A DNA stretch of 64,000 nt from an uncultured SAR116 cluster alpha proteobacterium (lineage in GTDB: Bacteria; Pseudomonadota; Alphaproteobacteria; Puniceispirillales; Marisalimonadaceae): positions 62,001 through 126,000 of the forward strand of contig CABYED010000004.1 of assembly GCA_902517815.1 (NCBI GenBank), in the 5' to 3' direction. The notes beneath the pieces were generated by a model, which searched no databases, had not been told where the DNA came from, and saw nothing but the letters and a program-made list of their open reading frames with translations. A program made the position numbers and the translations under genes. Below are positions 24,301-32,447 of this stretch, piece after piece. The first letter of the stretch is position 1. Every line of letters begins with the position of its first letter.

Positions 24301-25083
24301 CGTGGCACTCAAGGAAGAAAGTTTAAATCTTTTATAGAAGCAAGAATATATGCAAGAAATTTAAATTTAAATAATATTGCAGAATGGAAATCTCTTAGTA
24401 AGCAGAATAAATTGCCAATTGATATTCCATCAAACCCTAATCGCACATATAAAAATTATGGATGGATTTCTTATTCTGATTGGCTAGGCATAAAAAATCT
24501 CGCAACATTTAAAACTTTTGAAGAAGCTCGCAAAAATATTAGAAAATTAAATTTTACAAGTAGAAAACAGTGGAATTATTTTAAGAATGATAGAAATTTT
24601 CCTAATAATATTCCAAAAACACCAGACGGCGTTTACAAGGATAAGGGTTGGATTTCATGGGGTGATTGGTTGGGCACAGGAAGTGTCGCCAGCTCTAAAA
24701 AAGTATTTAGATCCTTCAAGGAAGCAAGAATATACGTAAGAGATTTAAATTTAAATAATATCGCAGAATGGAAATCTCTTATTAAACAGGATAAATTGCC
24801 AATTGATATTCCATCAAATCCTAACCGCACATATAAAAATGATGGTTGGATTTCTTATAGTGATTGGCTTGGAACAAGAAGAATAGCTCCCATTAATAGG
24901 GTATTTAGACCTTTCAAGAAAGCAAGACAATTTGTAAGAAAATTAAATCTAAAAAGTAGAAAAGAGTGGATAGAATTTACAAAACATGAAGCTTTCCCCA
25001 ATGATCTCCCAGTTAATCCACATAAAACTTATGAAGGAAAAGGTTGGATTTCTTATAATGACTGGTTGGGAAAAGATAAATAA
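21394..25083 (+). CDS. Mrr-like nuclease-DEAH helicase with eight phage-integrase repeat units
   Basis: 1229 residues from ATG 21394 (a TTG two codons earlier is less likely). Residues 1-120: restriction-endonuclease-like Mrr domain with GIDLV and WAIQSKCY as its D-(Q)xK centre. Residues about 155-600: SF2 helicase with Walker A ACGTGKT, Walker B CDEAH, TATP and motif VI QSVGRALR. Then a helicase-associated domain (WGxLNAYVEKF-like; W-C-G-T-Q near 675). Residues about 715-1229 hold eight ~64-residue units ending GWxSxGDWLGTG, like the phage-integrase repeat unit (PF14882). It probably binds, unwinds and cuts DNA, perhaps in defence or element maintenance. No methylase gene is nearby. Confidence 0.85.
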   Translation: MSNFETLLTEIRKDTSGKSFEVFCKWFLENDPYWKTQVEKVWLWDNWPERWDIDKGIDLVFKHKNGQNWAIQSKCYSEDYYIKKEDIDSFLSESNRKQIQQRLLIGTTDRIGKNARETMSGQEKPVRPLLLSDLKDSGLDYPSSLKKLGSKGKKKKINKDRPYQQQAIKKVVEGFKEHDRGKLIMACGTGKTLVTLWIKEKLKPQTTLVLLPSLNLLSQTLFEWTTHSKYPFEVLCICSDTTVGKQERNEDMSVTDAYFDVTSDVSTISKFLKLDKPKVIFCTYQSSDLVSKAQKKEVIDFVICDEAHRCTGLAKSTFTKVLDDKNIKAKKRLFTTATPRIFSASVKTVAAKKDQEIYGMDDENIYGPDFFEYTFGQAIDDEWLTDYQVVIVGVDEPTVKASIDERELIALDNDKYEDAETLASKISVAKAIKDYDITRMISFHNRVKEAQNFSKDFATILKLLNKKDRPKGHIWTDFISGQMTTKQRKIKLQQLKNLSCSDRGIVSNAKCLSEGVDVPTLDGVAFVDPKGSQIDIIQSVGRALRKSEEKNIGTIILPVFLNKDADDIKTIENSNFKPVWDVLKALRSHDERLGDELDNLRVRIGKRKKIKKNLPKKLNLDFPKSLHQNFSNSLKIKLVTYTTENWMDWYGLLNAYVEKFKVLPNSKTSFENKNLGNWCGTQRIRYKNNNLDIKKINFLNKIPTWKWSLEPEWINFADARNFARKLNLKDNKGWRDYLKTDNLPNDIPSSPDHVYANLGWISWGDWLGTSALGNTVRNFKPFIEARNFVRSLNLKSTTEWRQYCISETFPQDLPTNPARVYKNDGYISFGDWLGTGSVATQKINYRSFNEARQFVRKLNLKNVEEWKNYSRTKTFPKDLPAKPYRTYKDDGWESFGDWLGTGRIANFNKVFRPFGEARTFVRNLKLQNAKEWREYALSKSFPKDLPNSPEQTYKNKGWVSYGDWLGTGARGTQGRKFKSFIEARIYARNLNLNNIAEWKSLSKQNKLPIDIPSNPNRTYKNYGWISYSDWLGIKNLATFKTFEEARKNIRKLNFTSRKQWNYFKNDRNFPNNIPKTPDGVYKDKGWISWGDWLGTGSVASSKKVFRSFKEARIYVRDLNLNNIAEWKSLIKQDKLPIDIPSNPNRTYKNDGWISYSDWLGTRRIAPINRVFRPFKKARQFVRKLNLKSRKEWIEFTKHEAFPNDLPVNPHKTYEGKGWISYNDWLGKDK
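23538..25080 (+). repeat. Eight tandem ~64-codon repeats inside the helicase gene
   Basis: Units start with a F-x-x-AR-x-x-x-R-x-L-x-L pattern, then EW, P-x-D-(L/I)-P-x-x-P, Y-K-x-x-GW and S-x-x-DWLG. Units 5 and 7 share almost identical stretches (NLNNIAEWKSL, LPIDIPSNPNRTYKN), pointing to recent duplication within the array; unit 6 is the shortest and most divergent at its centre. Confidence 0.88.
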
Positions 25084-25110
25084 ATTTTTTTTGTTTTACA
25101 TATAAAATTT

Positions 25111-25509
25111 TTAACAATCATTATATTTAAATTCATAATCAAAATTCTTATTATCTATAAAATTCATATAATTTCTTGAGGACTTTTGACTGATATCGTC
25201 CTTACCTTTAATCAAGCTTAAATATCTTAAAGCCACATTTGTTTTCTTAAATAAATCCAATTCTTGGTTATTTAATGTTTCAAGAATTATTTTTTGAGAA
25301 GTGATTAAAAGATTTTTGTGAGTGTCAATTATTTCTTCTAAAATAATTTCAGTTGCATCCATAACTGCAGTTTTAAATTCAGGATCTTGCCTCCAGCGAG
25401 ATAAAGTCTCAGTTCTTATATTAAGTTGTTTTGAAATAGCTGATGCTTTCACACCAGAGGCAATCAAATAAACTGCAATAAGTTGATTTTCATTGAGTTT
25501 TAATGACAT
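25111..25509 (-). CDS. HTH protein, terminase-small-subunit/phBC6A51-like
   Basis: 132 residues with an N-terminal helix-turn-helix (NENQLIAVYLIASGVKASAISKQLNI then TETLSRWRQDPEFK), the layout seen in phage terminase small subunits and in the phBC6A51-type HTH family. The C-terminal half is helical and lacks a nuclease. No terminase large subunit is present, so it is more likely a DNA-binding regulator or a satellite-like packaging relic. Its start overlaps the AlpA-like gene by 20 bases, so the two are co-transcribed. Confidence 0.7.
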   Translation of the reverse strand: MSLKLNENQLIAVYLIASGVKASAISKQLNIRTETLSRWRQDPEFKTAVMDATEIILEEIIDTHKNLLITSQKIILETLNNQELDLFKKTNVALRYLSLIKGKDDISQKSSRNYMNFIDNKNFDYEFKYNDC

Positions 25510-25729
25510 TAAGAACTCTTTGTGGTCTTTTTCCTAGAAATCCTCTAACTTCTTTTGTCTTATCATACCACTCATTAATTTCATCAACATCCCATACCGT
25601 TTTATTGGGCCCTAATTGAAAAGGTTTAGGAAAATCAGGTTTTTCTTTAACCCATCTTGAAACAGTAGATTCACTAATGTAAAGTCTTCTTGCAACTTCT
25701 TTTTTTGGAATACATTTTGGTTTAGTCAT
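25490..25729 (-). CDS. AlpA-family regulator/excisionase
   Basis: 79 residues with a winged-HTH of the AlpA/MerR-like excisionase type: IPKKEVARRLYISESTVSRWVKEK, FPKPFQLGPNKTVWDVDEINEWY. In P4-like and CP4-57-like elements such proteins activate or direct the integrase toward excision. Its position one gene from the integrase, in the same direction (117-base gap), fits that role. Confidence 0.85.
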   Translation of the reverse strand: MTKPKCIPKKEVARRLYISESTVSRWVKEKPDFPKPFQLGPNKTVWDVDEINEWYDKTKEVRGFLGKRPQRVLNVIKTQ

Positions 25730-25846
25730 AATAAACTCCGCAATAAAAATTAATCCATTGCCAAGTCGTCTGACTTTTATATGATTTCACTACCTCTGGT
25801 AAAGCATTAGAATAATATCAAAGATAAAAATAAACCTCAATAAAAT

Positions 25847-27025
25847 TTATTTTTTTATTTTTGATGTTACAAAACCTGCCCAATCATCCATTAATAATTT
25901 TCGTTTTTCAAATAAATCAGATCTAAAGTAAGCTGATTGTGATCTTGATGGTAATTGATGGGCTAATGCAAACTCAACCATGTTTTGATCATAATTGCCT
26001 GTTTCAGCTGCCCATACTCTAAACGTAGATCTAAATCCATGGACAGTAAATTTCATATGACGATAGTTATCTCTAACAAATTTCCCCATAGCATTATTAG
26101 ATAAATGTTGATCTGGGTTGTTACCTGTAAACACATACTTATAGTTATGTAGATTATGAGGTATGCCTAACAATTTTATTGCCTCATAGGATAGGGGAAC
26201 CTTATGCTCTTTTTTAGCTTTCATTCTAGCCTCTGGGATTGTCCATATATTTTGTTCAAAATCTAATTCATCACTTTGCAAGAGTGTAACTTCTGATGTT
26301 CTTGCAACAGTTAAAATAAGAAATCTTAAAGCTCTAGTTGTTGTAGTCTCAATTTTGGATAATTCAGTATAAAAATCTGGAAGCTTCTTATAATGAAGGG
26401 AAGGGAAGTGTTTTTGTGATTTATAGGGTCTTTTAAATATATAAGAGATACTTGTCTTCCAATCAGCAACATTAGAGCCAACATAATATTCTAAGGAAAT
26501 ACCATATCCCATAACACGAGAGACACGTTGTTGAACACGAGTGGCAGTTTCTGTTTTTTCATCCCAGATGGGTTTTAAAACCCGTCTTATATGTTCTGTT
26601 GTAATTTTATGAAAGGGGACTTCATCTAAAACTGGAAATGCATAGTCCTTCAATGTGTTATACCATTGCTGGGCATGTTTTGGATTTTTCCAGTTGCTTT
26701 TAACATCATCAATATAATCTTTTGCAACCGTACTAAAACGTCTTTTAGCTTTATCTTGTTCTTGTTTTTTTAAAATGTGTTTTTCTTCAATAGGATCAAT
26801 GCCATTTGTTTTAAGCGTACGTTTTTCTAATGCAAGGTTACGAGCATCTACAATTGATAGCTCAGGGTATGATCCAATAGCCATTTCTTTTGCTTTGCCA
26901 TCAAAGGTATAGCGATAGGTCCACTTGCCGTAATTTCGTGTTTTAAGGGTTAAATTAAGCCCTAAACCGTCAGAAAATTTTTTATTTAGGGGAAGTGATT
27001 TAATTTTAAAGTTATTGAGTCGCAT
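25847..27025 (-). CDS. int: P4-type tyrosine recombinase (integrase)
   Basis: 392 residues from the ATG at 27025 (GGAG 7 bases upstream; an earlier ATG at 27034 abuts the SD). The N-terminal DUF4102 arm-binding domain (FSDGLGLNLTLKTRNYGKW, IGSYPELSIVDAR) is followed by a core-binding domain and the catalytic domain: Arg in TVARTSEVTLL, His-x-x-Arg in VHGFRSTFR (about H329/R332), His in FALAHQL, and Tyr in QSAYFR (about Y366). All catalytic residues are present. The gene lies next to tRNA-Ser, and a GTCTACA box overlaps its leader at 27039, suggesting autoregulation by arm binding. Confidence 0.95.
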   Translation of the reverse strand: MRLNNFKIKSLPLNKKFSDGLGLNLTLKTRNYGKWTYRYTFDGKAKEMAIGSYPELSIVDARNLALEKRTLKTNGIDPIEEKHILKKQEQDKAKRRFSTVAKDYIDDVKSNWKNPKHAQQWYNTLKDYAFPVLDEVPFHKITTEHIRRVLKPIWDEKTETATRVQQRVSRVMGYGISLEYYVGSNVADWKTSISYIFKRPYKSQKHFPSLHYKKLPDFYTELSKIETTTTRALRFLILTVARTSEVTLLQSDELDFEQNIWTIPEARMKAKKEHKVPLSYEAIKLLGIPHNLHNYKYVFTGNNPDQHLSNNAMGKFVRDNYRHMKFTVHGFRSTFRVWAAETGNYDQNMVEFALAHQLPSRSQSAYFRSDLFEKRKLLMDDWAGFVTSKIKK

Positions 27026-27038
27026 TATATACATCTCC

Positions 27039-27048
27039 GTCTACAAAA
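27039..27048 (+). promoter_or_regulatory. Single integrase arm-like box beside int
   Basis: GTCTACAAAA has the same sequence as the arm boxes of R1-R4 and lies immediately upstream of the integrase ribosome site, 111 bases from attR. It would be the right-end arm site. Confidence 0.45.
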
Positions 27049-27150
27049 ATGGTTGAAACAAGATGCTTTTTAATAAAATGCGGTGAATGGCCTTTGTAAA
27101 CATAAATCAATGAAATCAATGACTTATGACATGTGATGACCTGCTATAGC

Positions 27151-27169
27151 TATCTTAATGGCGGAGGGA
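27151..27169 (+). repeat. attR: 19-bp direct repeat at the tRNA-Ser 3' end
   Basis: Identical to 8355-8373. Bases 27159-27169 are the last 11 bases of the tRNA on the minus strand; the repeat therefore preserves the mature tRNA end after integration. Confidence 0.92.
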
Positions 27170-27250
27170 GGGGGATTCGAACCCCCGAAAGGGATTACTC
27201 CCTTTAACGATTTAGCAAACCGGCGCCTTCAGCCACTCAGCCACCCCTCC
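27159..27250 (-). tRNA. tRNA-Ser(GCU)
   Basis: Read on the minus strand: acceptor GGAGGGG pairs with TCCCTCC (one G-U), discriminator G73, CCA encoded at 27159-27161. The anticodon loop TTGCTAA gives anticodon GCU (27214-27216). A long variable arm (AAAGGGAGTAATCCCTTT) marks tRNA-Ser, and the T-arm is GGGGG-TTCGAAT-CCCCC. It is the integration target of the island. Confidence 0.96.
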
Positions 27251-27396
27251 GCGGGCTCGTTAAATGTCTTAAGTGTCCTACTTCACGCTGTATGCTCTTT
27301 GGTAATACAAAAGGACAAAAATTATTTCAAGTTTTATTAATGTATTATAGAAAATAAAATTATTTATGATAAGTATAGATTATTTTGAGGTAATGC

Positions 27397-28341
27397 ATGG
27401 ATCTAATATCTGGAATGAGAGTTTTTATTTCTATAGCTGATAATGGTTCACTTGCAAAAGCAGGTAGAGAGTTAGATTTATCTCCCTCTGTGGTTTCAAA
27501 ACATATTTCTGCATTAGAGGACAGATTAGGTGCAAGATTACTTTATAGAACTACAAGATCTGTATCACTTACCGAGGTTGGTATAGCTTATCTTGATAGA
27601 GCTAGAAGAATTATTGGTGACGTAGATGAAGCTGAAGCAGCTGTTTCAAGTGCTACCAATGCACCAAGAGGGCATCTTCGTATCACTGCTCCAGGAACAT
27701 TTTCTTATAGGCATATAGCTCCACATCTTCCCTTATTCAGAGAACGCTTTCCTGAGGTAGAAATAGAAATGATTATTTCAGATGAGGTTGTTGATTTAGT
27801 TGATAACAATATTGATTTGGGTATCAGAATTGCGGTCATGAAGGACTCGTCACTTATTGCAAGAAAACTGGCTCCAAATCCAAGAACTTTGTTTGCTTCT
27901 CCACAATATATAAAAAAACATGGTAAACCAAATCACCCAGACGAGATATTAAACCATGATATTATTTCATTTAGGAGTGGAAGTCCTTATAATGAATGGC
28001 ATTTTCTAGTAGACGGTAAAATCAAATTGATACACGCAAAAGGAAAATTACAGTTCAACCACGGTGATGCAATTCTTAGGTCAGCAATTAATGGTGGTGG
28101 ATTAGCAATGTTATCTAGATTTGTTGTTGGAAGACACTTAGCTGCAGGCACATTAGTATCTATATTAGATGAATATGTGCAAGAGGATGTTCCAATTTAT
28201 GCTGTCTACCCAAGTGGCAAACATTTATCTCCTAAAGTAAGAGCTTTTTTAGATTTTTTAATAGAAATTTATGGACCTATACCTTACTGGGATGAAGCTG
28301 GTGATCATACTTCAGATGCAGCAAAGCGTACTGTCATTTAA
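27397..28341 (+). CDS. LysR-family transcriptional regulator
   Basis: 314 residues with an N-terminal winged HTH (FISIADNGSLAKAGRELDLSP, then VSKHISALEDRLGARLLYRTTR) and a LysR substrate-binding domain from about residue 90. No target operon is adjacent in divergent orientation: the upstream neighbour is the tRNA and the downstream flavoprotein is convergent (one base between stops). Its ligand cannot be inferred. The close match to the common LysR pattern makes the class secure. Confidence 0.92.
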   Translation: MDLISGMRVFISIADNGSLAKAGRELDLSPSVVSKHISALEDRLGARLLYRTTRSVSLTEVGIAYLDRARRIIGDVDEAEAAVSSATNAPRGHLRITAPGTFSYRHIAPHLPLFRERFPEVEIEMIISDEVVDLVDNNIDLGIRIAVMKDSSLIARKLAPNPRTLFASPQYIKKHGKPNHPDEILNHDIISFRSGSPYNEWHFLVDGKIKLIHAKGKLQFNHGDAILRSAINGGGLAMLSRFVVGRHLAAGTLVSILDEYVQEDVPIYAVYPSGKHLSPKVRAFLDFLIEIYGPIPYWDEAGDHTSDAAKRTVI

Positions 28342-28342
28342 T

Positions 28343-29527
28343 CTAAACATTCTGACCTGCAACATAGCCGCTTGACCAGGCCCATTGAAAATTATGTCCT
28401 CCTAAATGCCCAGTGACATCAACAACTTCTCCGATGAAATATAATCCTGAGTATTTTTTACATTCCATTGTTGCTGAATTAATTTCATTTGTGTCGATAC
28501 CACCTAATGTAACTTCTGCAGTCCTGTAACCTTCAGTGCCAGTTGGCAATACATTTAATTTATTTATAAAATTAGAAATTTTGTTTAGCGTGCTATTCGA
28601 TGCTTCTCCTATTTTTTGGTTTGTATTCAACAAACTAGTAATTGCCATTGCTAATTTATTTGGAAGAAAATCTGATAAAACATTTGAAATGTTTTGTTTT
28701 GGTGTTTTCACTCTTCTTTTTTTTAAAGTTTTATCCATTGAATTTAATGGTAATAGGTTTACTTCAATACTCCTATCAGGTTTCCAGTAAGAAGAAATTT
28801 GTAAAATTGATGGTCCACTAATACCCCTGTGGGTAAAGATTAAACCTTCATTAAAAATTGTTTTATTGATTTTAACTGAAGCTTCAATTGAAACACCTGC
28901 TAGTGATTTGCAAAACTCTAATATATCGTCTTTAAAAGTTAATGGGACAAGAGCAGGATAAAGGTTAGTAACTTTTAAGTTAAACTGATTAGCAATCTTA
29001 TATCCATAATCAGAAGCTCCTATTTTGGGTATTGATAATCCACCTGTTGCGATAACAAGAGATGAACATATAAATTTCCCTTTGTTTTCTGTTTCTAATA
29101 TATATAAATTTTCTTCGCGGATTACTGATTTGATTTCAGTATTTAAACTAATCTCAACTTTTTGAATTTCACATTCAGTAATTAACATTTCAATAATATC
29201 TTTTGCAGAATGATCACAAAAAAGTTGACCAAATTTTTTTTCATGAAATTTAATTTTATGTTTTTTTACTAAATCTATGAAATCATTTTGCGTATATTTT
29301 GAAAAAGCAGATTTACAAAAATGTTTGTTGTTTGATAAGAAATTTTCACTATTGCTGTATAAATTTGTGAAATTGCATCTTCCTCCTCCAGAAATTCTAA
29401 TTTTTTCTGCAATTTTGGAGGAATGTTCTATAATGAGGACCTTTTTATTTCTTTTTCCTGCTTCGATTGCACACATAAGACCAGCTGCACCTGCTCCAAT
29501 TACAATAACCTCAAAATTTCTATTCAT
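28343..29527 (-). CDS. HI0933/YhiN-family FAD-dependent oxidoreductase
   Basis: 394 residues. VIVIGAGAAGLMCAIEAGKR is the FAD-binding Rossmann motif, followed by ISGGGRCNFTN, the HI0933-family signature. A second block near the C-terminus (GLYFIGEVVDVTGHLGGHNF, then QWAWSSGYVAG) completes FAD binding. Proteins of this family are conserved flavoproteins of uncertain reaction. Length matches the family. Divergently placed from the DEAD-box gene (158-base gap). Confidence 0.9.
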   Translation of the reverse strand: MNRNFEVIVIGAGAAGLMCAIEAGKRNKKVLIIEHSSKIAEKIRISGGGRCNFTNLYSNSENFLSNNKHFCKSAFSKYTQNDFIDLVKKHKIKFHEKKFGQLFCDHSAKDIIEMLITECEIQKVEISLNTEIKSVIREENLYILETENKGKFICSSLVIATGGLSIPKIGASDYGYKIANQFNLKVTNLYPALVPLTFKDDILEFCKSLAGVSIEASVKINKTIFNEGLIFTHRGISGPSILQISSYWKPDRSIEVNLLPLNSMDKTLKKRRVKTPKQNISNVLSDFLPNKLAMAITSLLNTNQKIGEASNSTLNKISNFINKLNVLPTGTEGYRTAEVTLGGIDTNEINSATMECKKYSGLYFIGEVVDVTGHLGGHNFQWAWSSGYVAGQNV

Positions 29528-29685
29528 TCTAAATTATTTCTTTATTATTTATTTTAAGTGCTAACATAAATAAAGTTTCTAATGCTTTACTTTATTGATA
29601 TTGAAGACTAAAACAACAATCTAGCTAATTTTAAAGAAATATATAATGTATTTCTTACAATGTCTCTTGAATCTGAAAGTTTATC

Positions 29686-31542
29686 ATGTTGAAAAATTCT
29701 GGAATTCCTGATGCTATAGCCGAGGCCATGATTCAAAGAGGTTATGAAAAATTAACGCCTGTTCAAGAAGAAGTTATAAAAAAAAATTATTCAGGATTAG
29801 ATTTATTAGTTTCTGCACAAACTGGATCAGGTAAAACAATAGCCTTTGGTTTTTCAATAGTAGAAAACATACTTGGTAAAGATAATTATTTTAAAAAATC
29901 AAAACTACCTCAAGCACTTATTATTGTTCCTACTCGAGAATTAGCTCTGCAAGTTAAAAATGAATTAACTTGGTTCCTGGAAAGTTGTGATGCAAAGATT
30001 ATTTCTTGTGTTGGAGGAATGGATATACGTGCTGAAAAAAGAAACTTAGAGATGAAGCCTAACATTGTTGTAGGCACTCCTGGAAGATTAAGAGATCATA
30101 TAGAAGGTCAAAAATTAAAACTACAGGATATTAAAACTGTTGTTCTTGACGAAGCTGATGAGATGTTAGACATGGGTTTCAAAGAAGATTTAGAAGCTAT
30201 TTTGGATACCACACCTGAAGAAAAACAGACTTTAATGTTTTCAGCAACTGTTCCAAAAACCATTGCTAAACTTGCAAAAGATTATCAAAAAGATGCTGTT
30301 AGAATAACTATTGGTAAATCTAATGCACAACATGTTGATATTGAATATAAAGCATTCAAAATTGTATCAAGTGATCAAGAAAATGCTATTATTAATACCC
30401 TTCGATATTACGAAGCTACAAATTCTATAATTTTTTGTGCTACTAGAATGGCTGTAAATCACATGACTAGTCGTTTAACAAACAGAGGTATTTCTGCAGT
30501 AGCTCTTTCAGGTGAATTAAGCCAAAACGAAAGAAATATGGCTTTACAAGCAATGAGATCTTCAAAAGCAAGGGTGTGTGTTGCTACTGATGTAGCAGCT
30601 AGGGGACTGGATTTACCAAATCTTGATTTAGTCATTCATGCGGATATACCAAGAACGTCAGATACATTACTTCATAGAAGTGGAAGAACAGGAAGAGCTG
30701 GAAGAAAAGGTGTTTGTGTAATTCTTGTACCTCAAAATAGAAATAGAACTGCTGAACGTTTATTTGGTCAAGCAAATGTAAAGCCTCATTGGACTTTGCC
30801 TCCAACTAGAGAAGAAATTTTAATCGAAGATAAAAAAAGAATTCTAGAAAATAAAATTTTTGAAGATCCAATAGAAGCAGAAGAGCAAGGTTTTGTAGAC
30901 GAATTAATTTCAAAAAATACAATTAATCAGCTTGCGGTTGCCTACTACAGGCTAGTTAGCAAGGATTTATCTGTTCCAGAAGATTTAAAAAATCCTTCCG
31001 ATAAAAGAGATAAAAACTCACAAAATTCTTCTTTTACTAAAAGTGTATGGTTTGAGCTGTCGGTTGGGCGAGATGATACAGCTGAACCAAGATGGTTAGT
31101 AGCAATGCTCTGTAAAGCTGGAAATCTCTCAAAAAGAGATATTGGTTCTATTAAAATACAAACAAAAGTTACTTATGTTGAAATTTCAGAACAAACCTCT
31201 AATTCATTGCTTAAGTTTGTAAATGATAAAAAGCCAATAGAACGACATATTATGGTAAAATTATTAAAAAATCCGCCAAAACTTGATAGAGGAACATCTC
31301 AACCTTCACAAAATAAAAAAAGAAGAAGTTCAAAATTATTTTTAAAAGATAAAGACGAAGAGGGATTGAATAAACCTAAAAATATTGATTTCAAAGGTAA
31401 AAGAAAATCTGATAGGTGGAAAAAAATAGAAAAAAGAACCAAGCCTGGGAGTGATACTTCTAAACTTAGCAAGGATAAAAAAAATAATAAAAGATCCAAA
31501 AAAATTAGAGTTAAGAACAAAAGATCAAAAATGTCAGATTGA
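29686..31542 (+). CDS. DEAD-box RNA helicase (DbpA/DeaD-like)
   Basis: 618 residues: Q motif (GYEKLTPVQEEVI), Walker A AQTGSGKT, PTRELALQ, TPGR, DEAD in LDEADEMLDMGF, SAT, and HRSGRTGRAGR. After the helicase core comes a DbpA-type RNA-binding domain (VWFELSVGRDDTAEPRWLVAM...IKIQTKVTYVEI) and a strongly basic Lys/Arg/Ser tail of about 90 residues. It probably acts in ribosome assembly or cold-sensitive RNA folding in the cytoplasm. Its last 9 bases overlap the convergent EamA gene. Confidence 0.92.
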   Translation: MLKNSGIPDAIAEAMIQRGYEKLTPVQEEVIKKNYSGLDLLVSAQTGSGKTIAFGFSIVENILGKDNYFKKSKLPQALIIVPTRELALQVKNELTWFLESCDAKIISCVGGMDIRAEKRNLEMKPNIVVGTPGRLRDHIEGQKLKLQDIKTVVLDEADEMLDMGFKEDLEAILDTTPEEKQTLMFSATVPKTIAKLAKDYQKDAVRITIGKSNAQHVDIEYKAFKIVSSDQENAIINTLRYYEATNSIIFCATRMAVNHMTSRLTNRGISAVALSGELSQNERNMALQAMRSSKARVCVATDVAARGLDLPNLDLVIHADIPRTSDTLLHRSGRTGRAGRKGVCVILVPQNRNRTAERLFGQANVKPHWTLPPTREEILIEDKKRILENKIFEDPIEAEEQGFVDELISKNTINQLAVAYYRLVSKDLSVPEDLKNPSDKRDKNSQNSSFTKSVWFELSVGRDDTAEPRWLVAMLCKAGNLSKRDIGSIKIQTKVTYVEISEQTSNSLLKFVNDKKPIERHIMVKLLKNPPKLDRGTSQPSQNKKRRSSKLFLKDKDEEGLNKPKNIDFKGKRKSDRWKKIEKRTKPGSDTSKLSKDKKNNKRSKKIRVKNKRSKMSD

Positions 31543-32436
31543 TTTTGACCCCCTTTTATTTATTAGATAGATACCAAGACAAGTAAAAAATAAAGATAAA
31601 TAAATTTGTTTATTTATTGGATCATCCATAATTAACCACCCAAATAACACGCCAAATATTGGTGTTAAAAATGCAAACGAACTAGTGCTACTTGCAGAGT
31701 ATCTTGACATTATCCATAACCATCCAATAAACCCCATACACATAATTACAATTACTTGAAAAGAAAAAATTAATATTAAATCTAGATCGATATTTCTAAC
31801 GTAATCATTTAACTGCATTGATAAAGGTAATAAAATAATTCCAGAAACAACTAATTGATATAATAGTTGTGTTTCAGGTGTCGCGTTTGAAAGACGCGTG
31901 GTTTTCAGCATTATCGCTATTGTTGCCCAGCATATACTTGCTAATAATGAATATGCATCTCCATAGAATTGTGATGTATCATAACCAGTAGTTGGTTCAT
32001 AAACAGCTAGAAATAATCCTACTAATGCAATTATTAAACCTAATATTTTGTTCAAATTGAGTTTATCATTTTCTATTAAAAAATGTGCAGCTAAAGTAAG
32101 CCACACAGGCATTGTATAAAAAATTAATGATACGCGTGTGACTGTTGAGTAGTCTAAGGCTGTAAACAAAAAAATAAACTCTATTGCAAATAATATCCCT
32201 GCAATAATGCCAGGTATTAAACTACCGTTGTTAATGATAATTTTCTTTTTTAAAATGTAACAATAAATTAAAATTGGAAAGATTGCAAAAGTGGATCGTA
32301 AGGCTACCTGAAAAACTGGATGCATACCTTCGTTAACTAACTTAACCATAACTTGGTTTAAGCCCAATAAAATTGAAAATATTATTAAAAAAGATGCAGC
32401 TAGAAAGTCAACTGGTCTATTTTTTATATTATTCAT
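31534..32436 (-). CDS. EamA/DMT-family transporter
   Basis: 300 residues with ten predicted transmembrane segments in two EamA repeats (FLIIFSILLGLNQVMVKLVN opens the first, ATIAIMLKTTRLSNATPETQ the second). It is a likely exporter of small metabolites through the inner membrane. It lies 11 bases downstream of the SDR gene and is co-oriented, so a two-gene unit is likely. Unlike the island copy at 10174 it is intact. Confidence 0.88.
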   Translation of the reverse strand: MNNIKNRPVDFLAASFLIIFSILLGLNQVMVKLVNEGMHPVFQVALRSTFAIFPILIYCYILKKKIIINNGSLIPGIIAGILFAIEFIFLFTALDYSTVTRVSLIFYTMPVWLTLAAHFLIENDKLNLNKILGLIIALVGLFLAVYEPTTGYDTSQFYGDAYSLLASICWATIAIMLKTTRLSNATPETQLLYQLVVSGIILLPLSMQLNDYVRNIDLDLILIFSFQVIVIMCMGFIGWLWIMSRYSASSTSSFAFLTPIFGVLFGWLIMDDPINKQIYLSLFFTCLGIYLINKRGSKSI

Positions 32437-32447
32437 TGTTTAATATT

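Larger units (their letters stand above)
8355..27169. mobile_element. tRNA-Ser-associated genomic island (integrative element)
   Basis: The island lies between identical 19-bp direct repeats at 8355-8373 and 27151-27169. The right copy spans the 3' end (CCA included) of tRNA-Ser(GCU) on the minus strand. A P4-type tyrosine integrase sits 124 bases from the tRNA, with AlpA-like and terminase-like HTH genes behind it. Cargo includes broken genes, small unknown ORFs and non-core enzymes. Three further internal copies of the left-end sequence (11516, 14003, 15511) point to several successive insertions rather than one. Confidence 0.9.

Noticed and set aside
23538-25080. CRISPR-like regular repeats
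   Set aside because: The repeats are about 190-200 bases, in frame and encode a conserved protein unit; they are a protein domain array.
25111-25509. Prophage on the basis of a terminase-like HTH gene
   Set aside because: No large terminase, portal, capsid or tail genes occur; a phage satellite or plain island is the most that can be said.
27158-27340. Open frame reading MAEGGGFEPP...
   Set aside because: It is the antisense of tRNA-Ser, a common false ORF at tRNA genes; its codons are the tRNA arms read backwards.
28536-28790. Plus-strand ORFs inside the HI0933-type flavoprotein (also 29277-29564)
   Set aside because: Shadow frames of a well-conserved gene; hydrophobic content comes from antisense reading.
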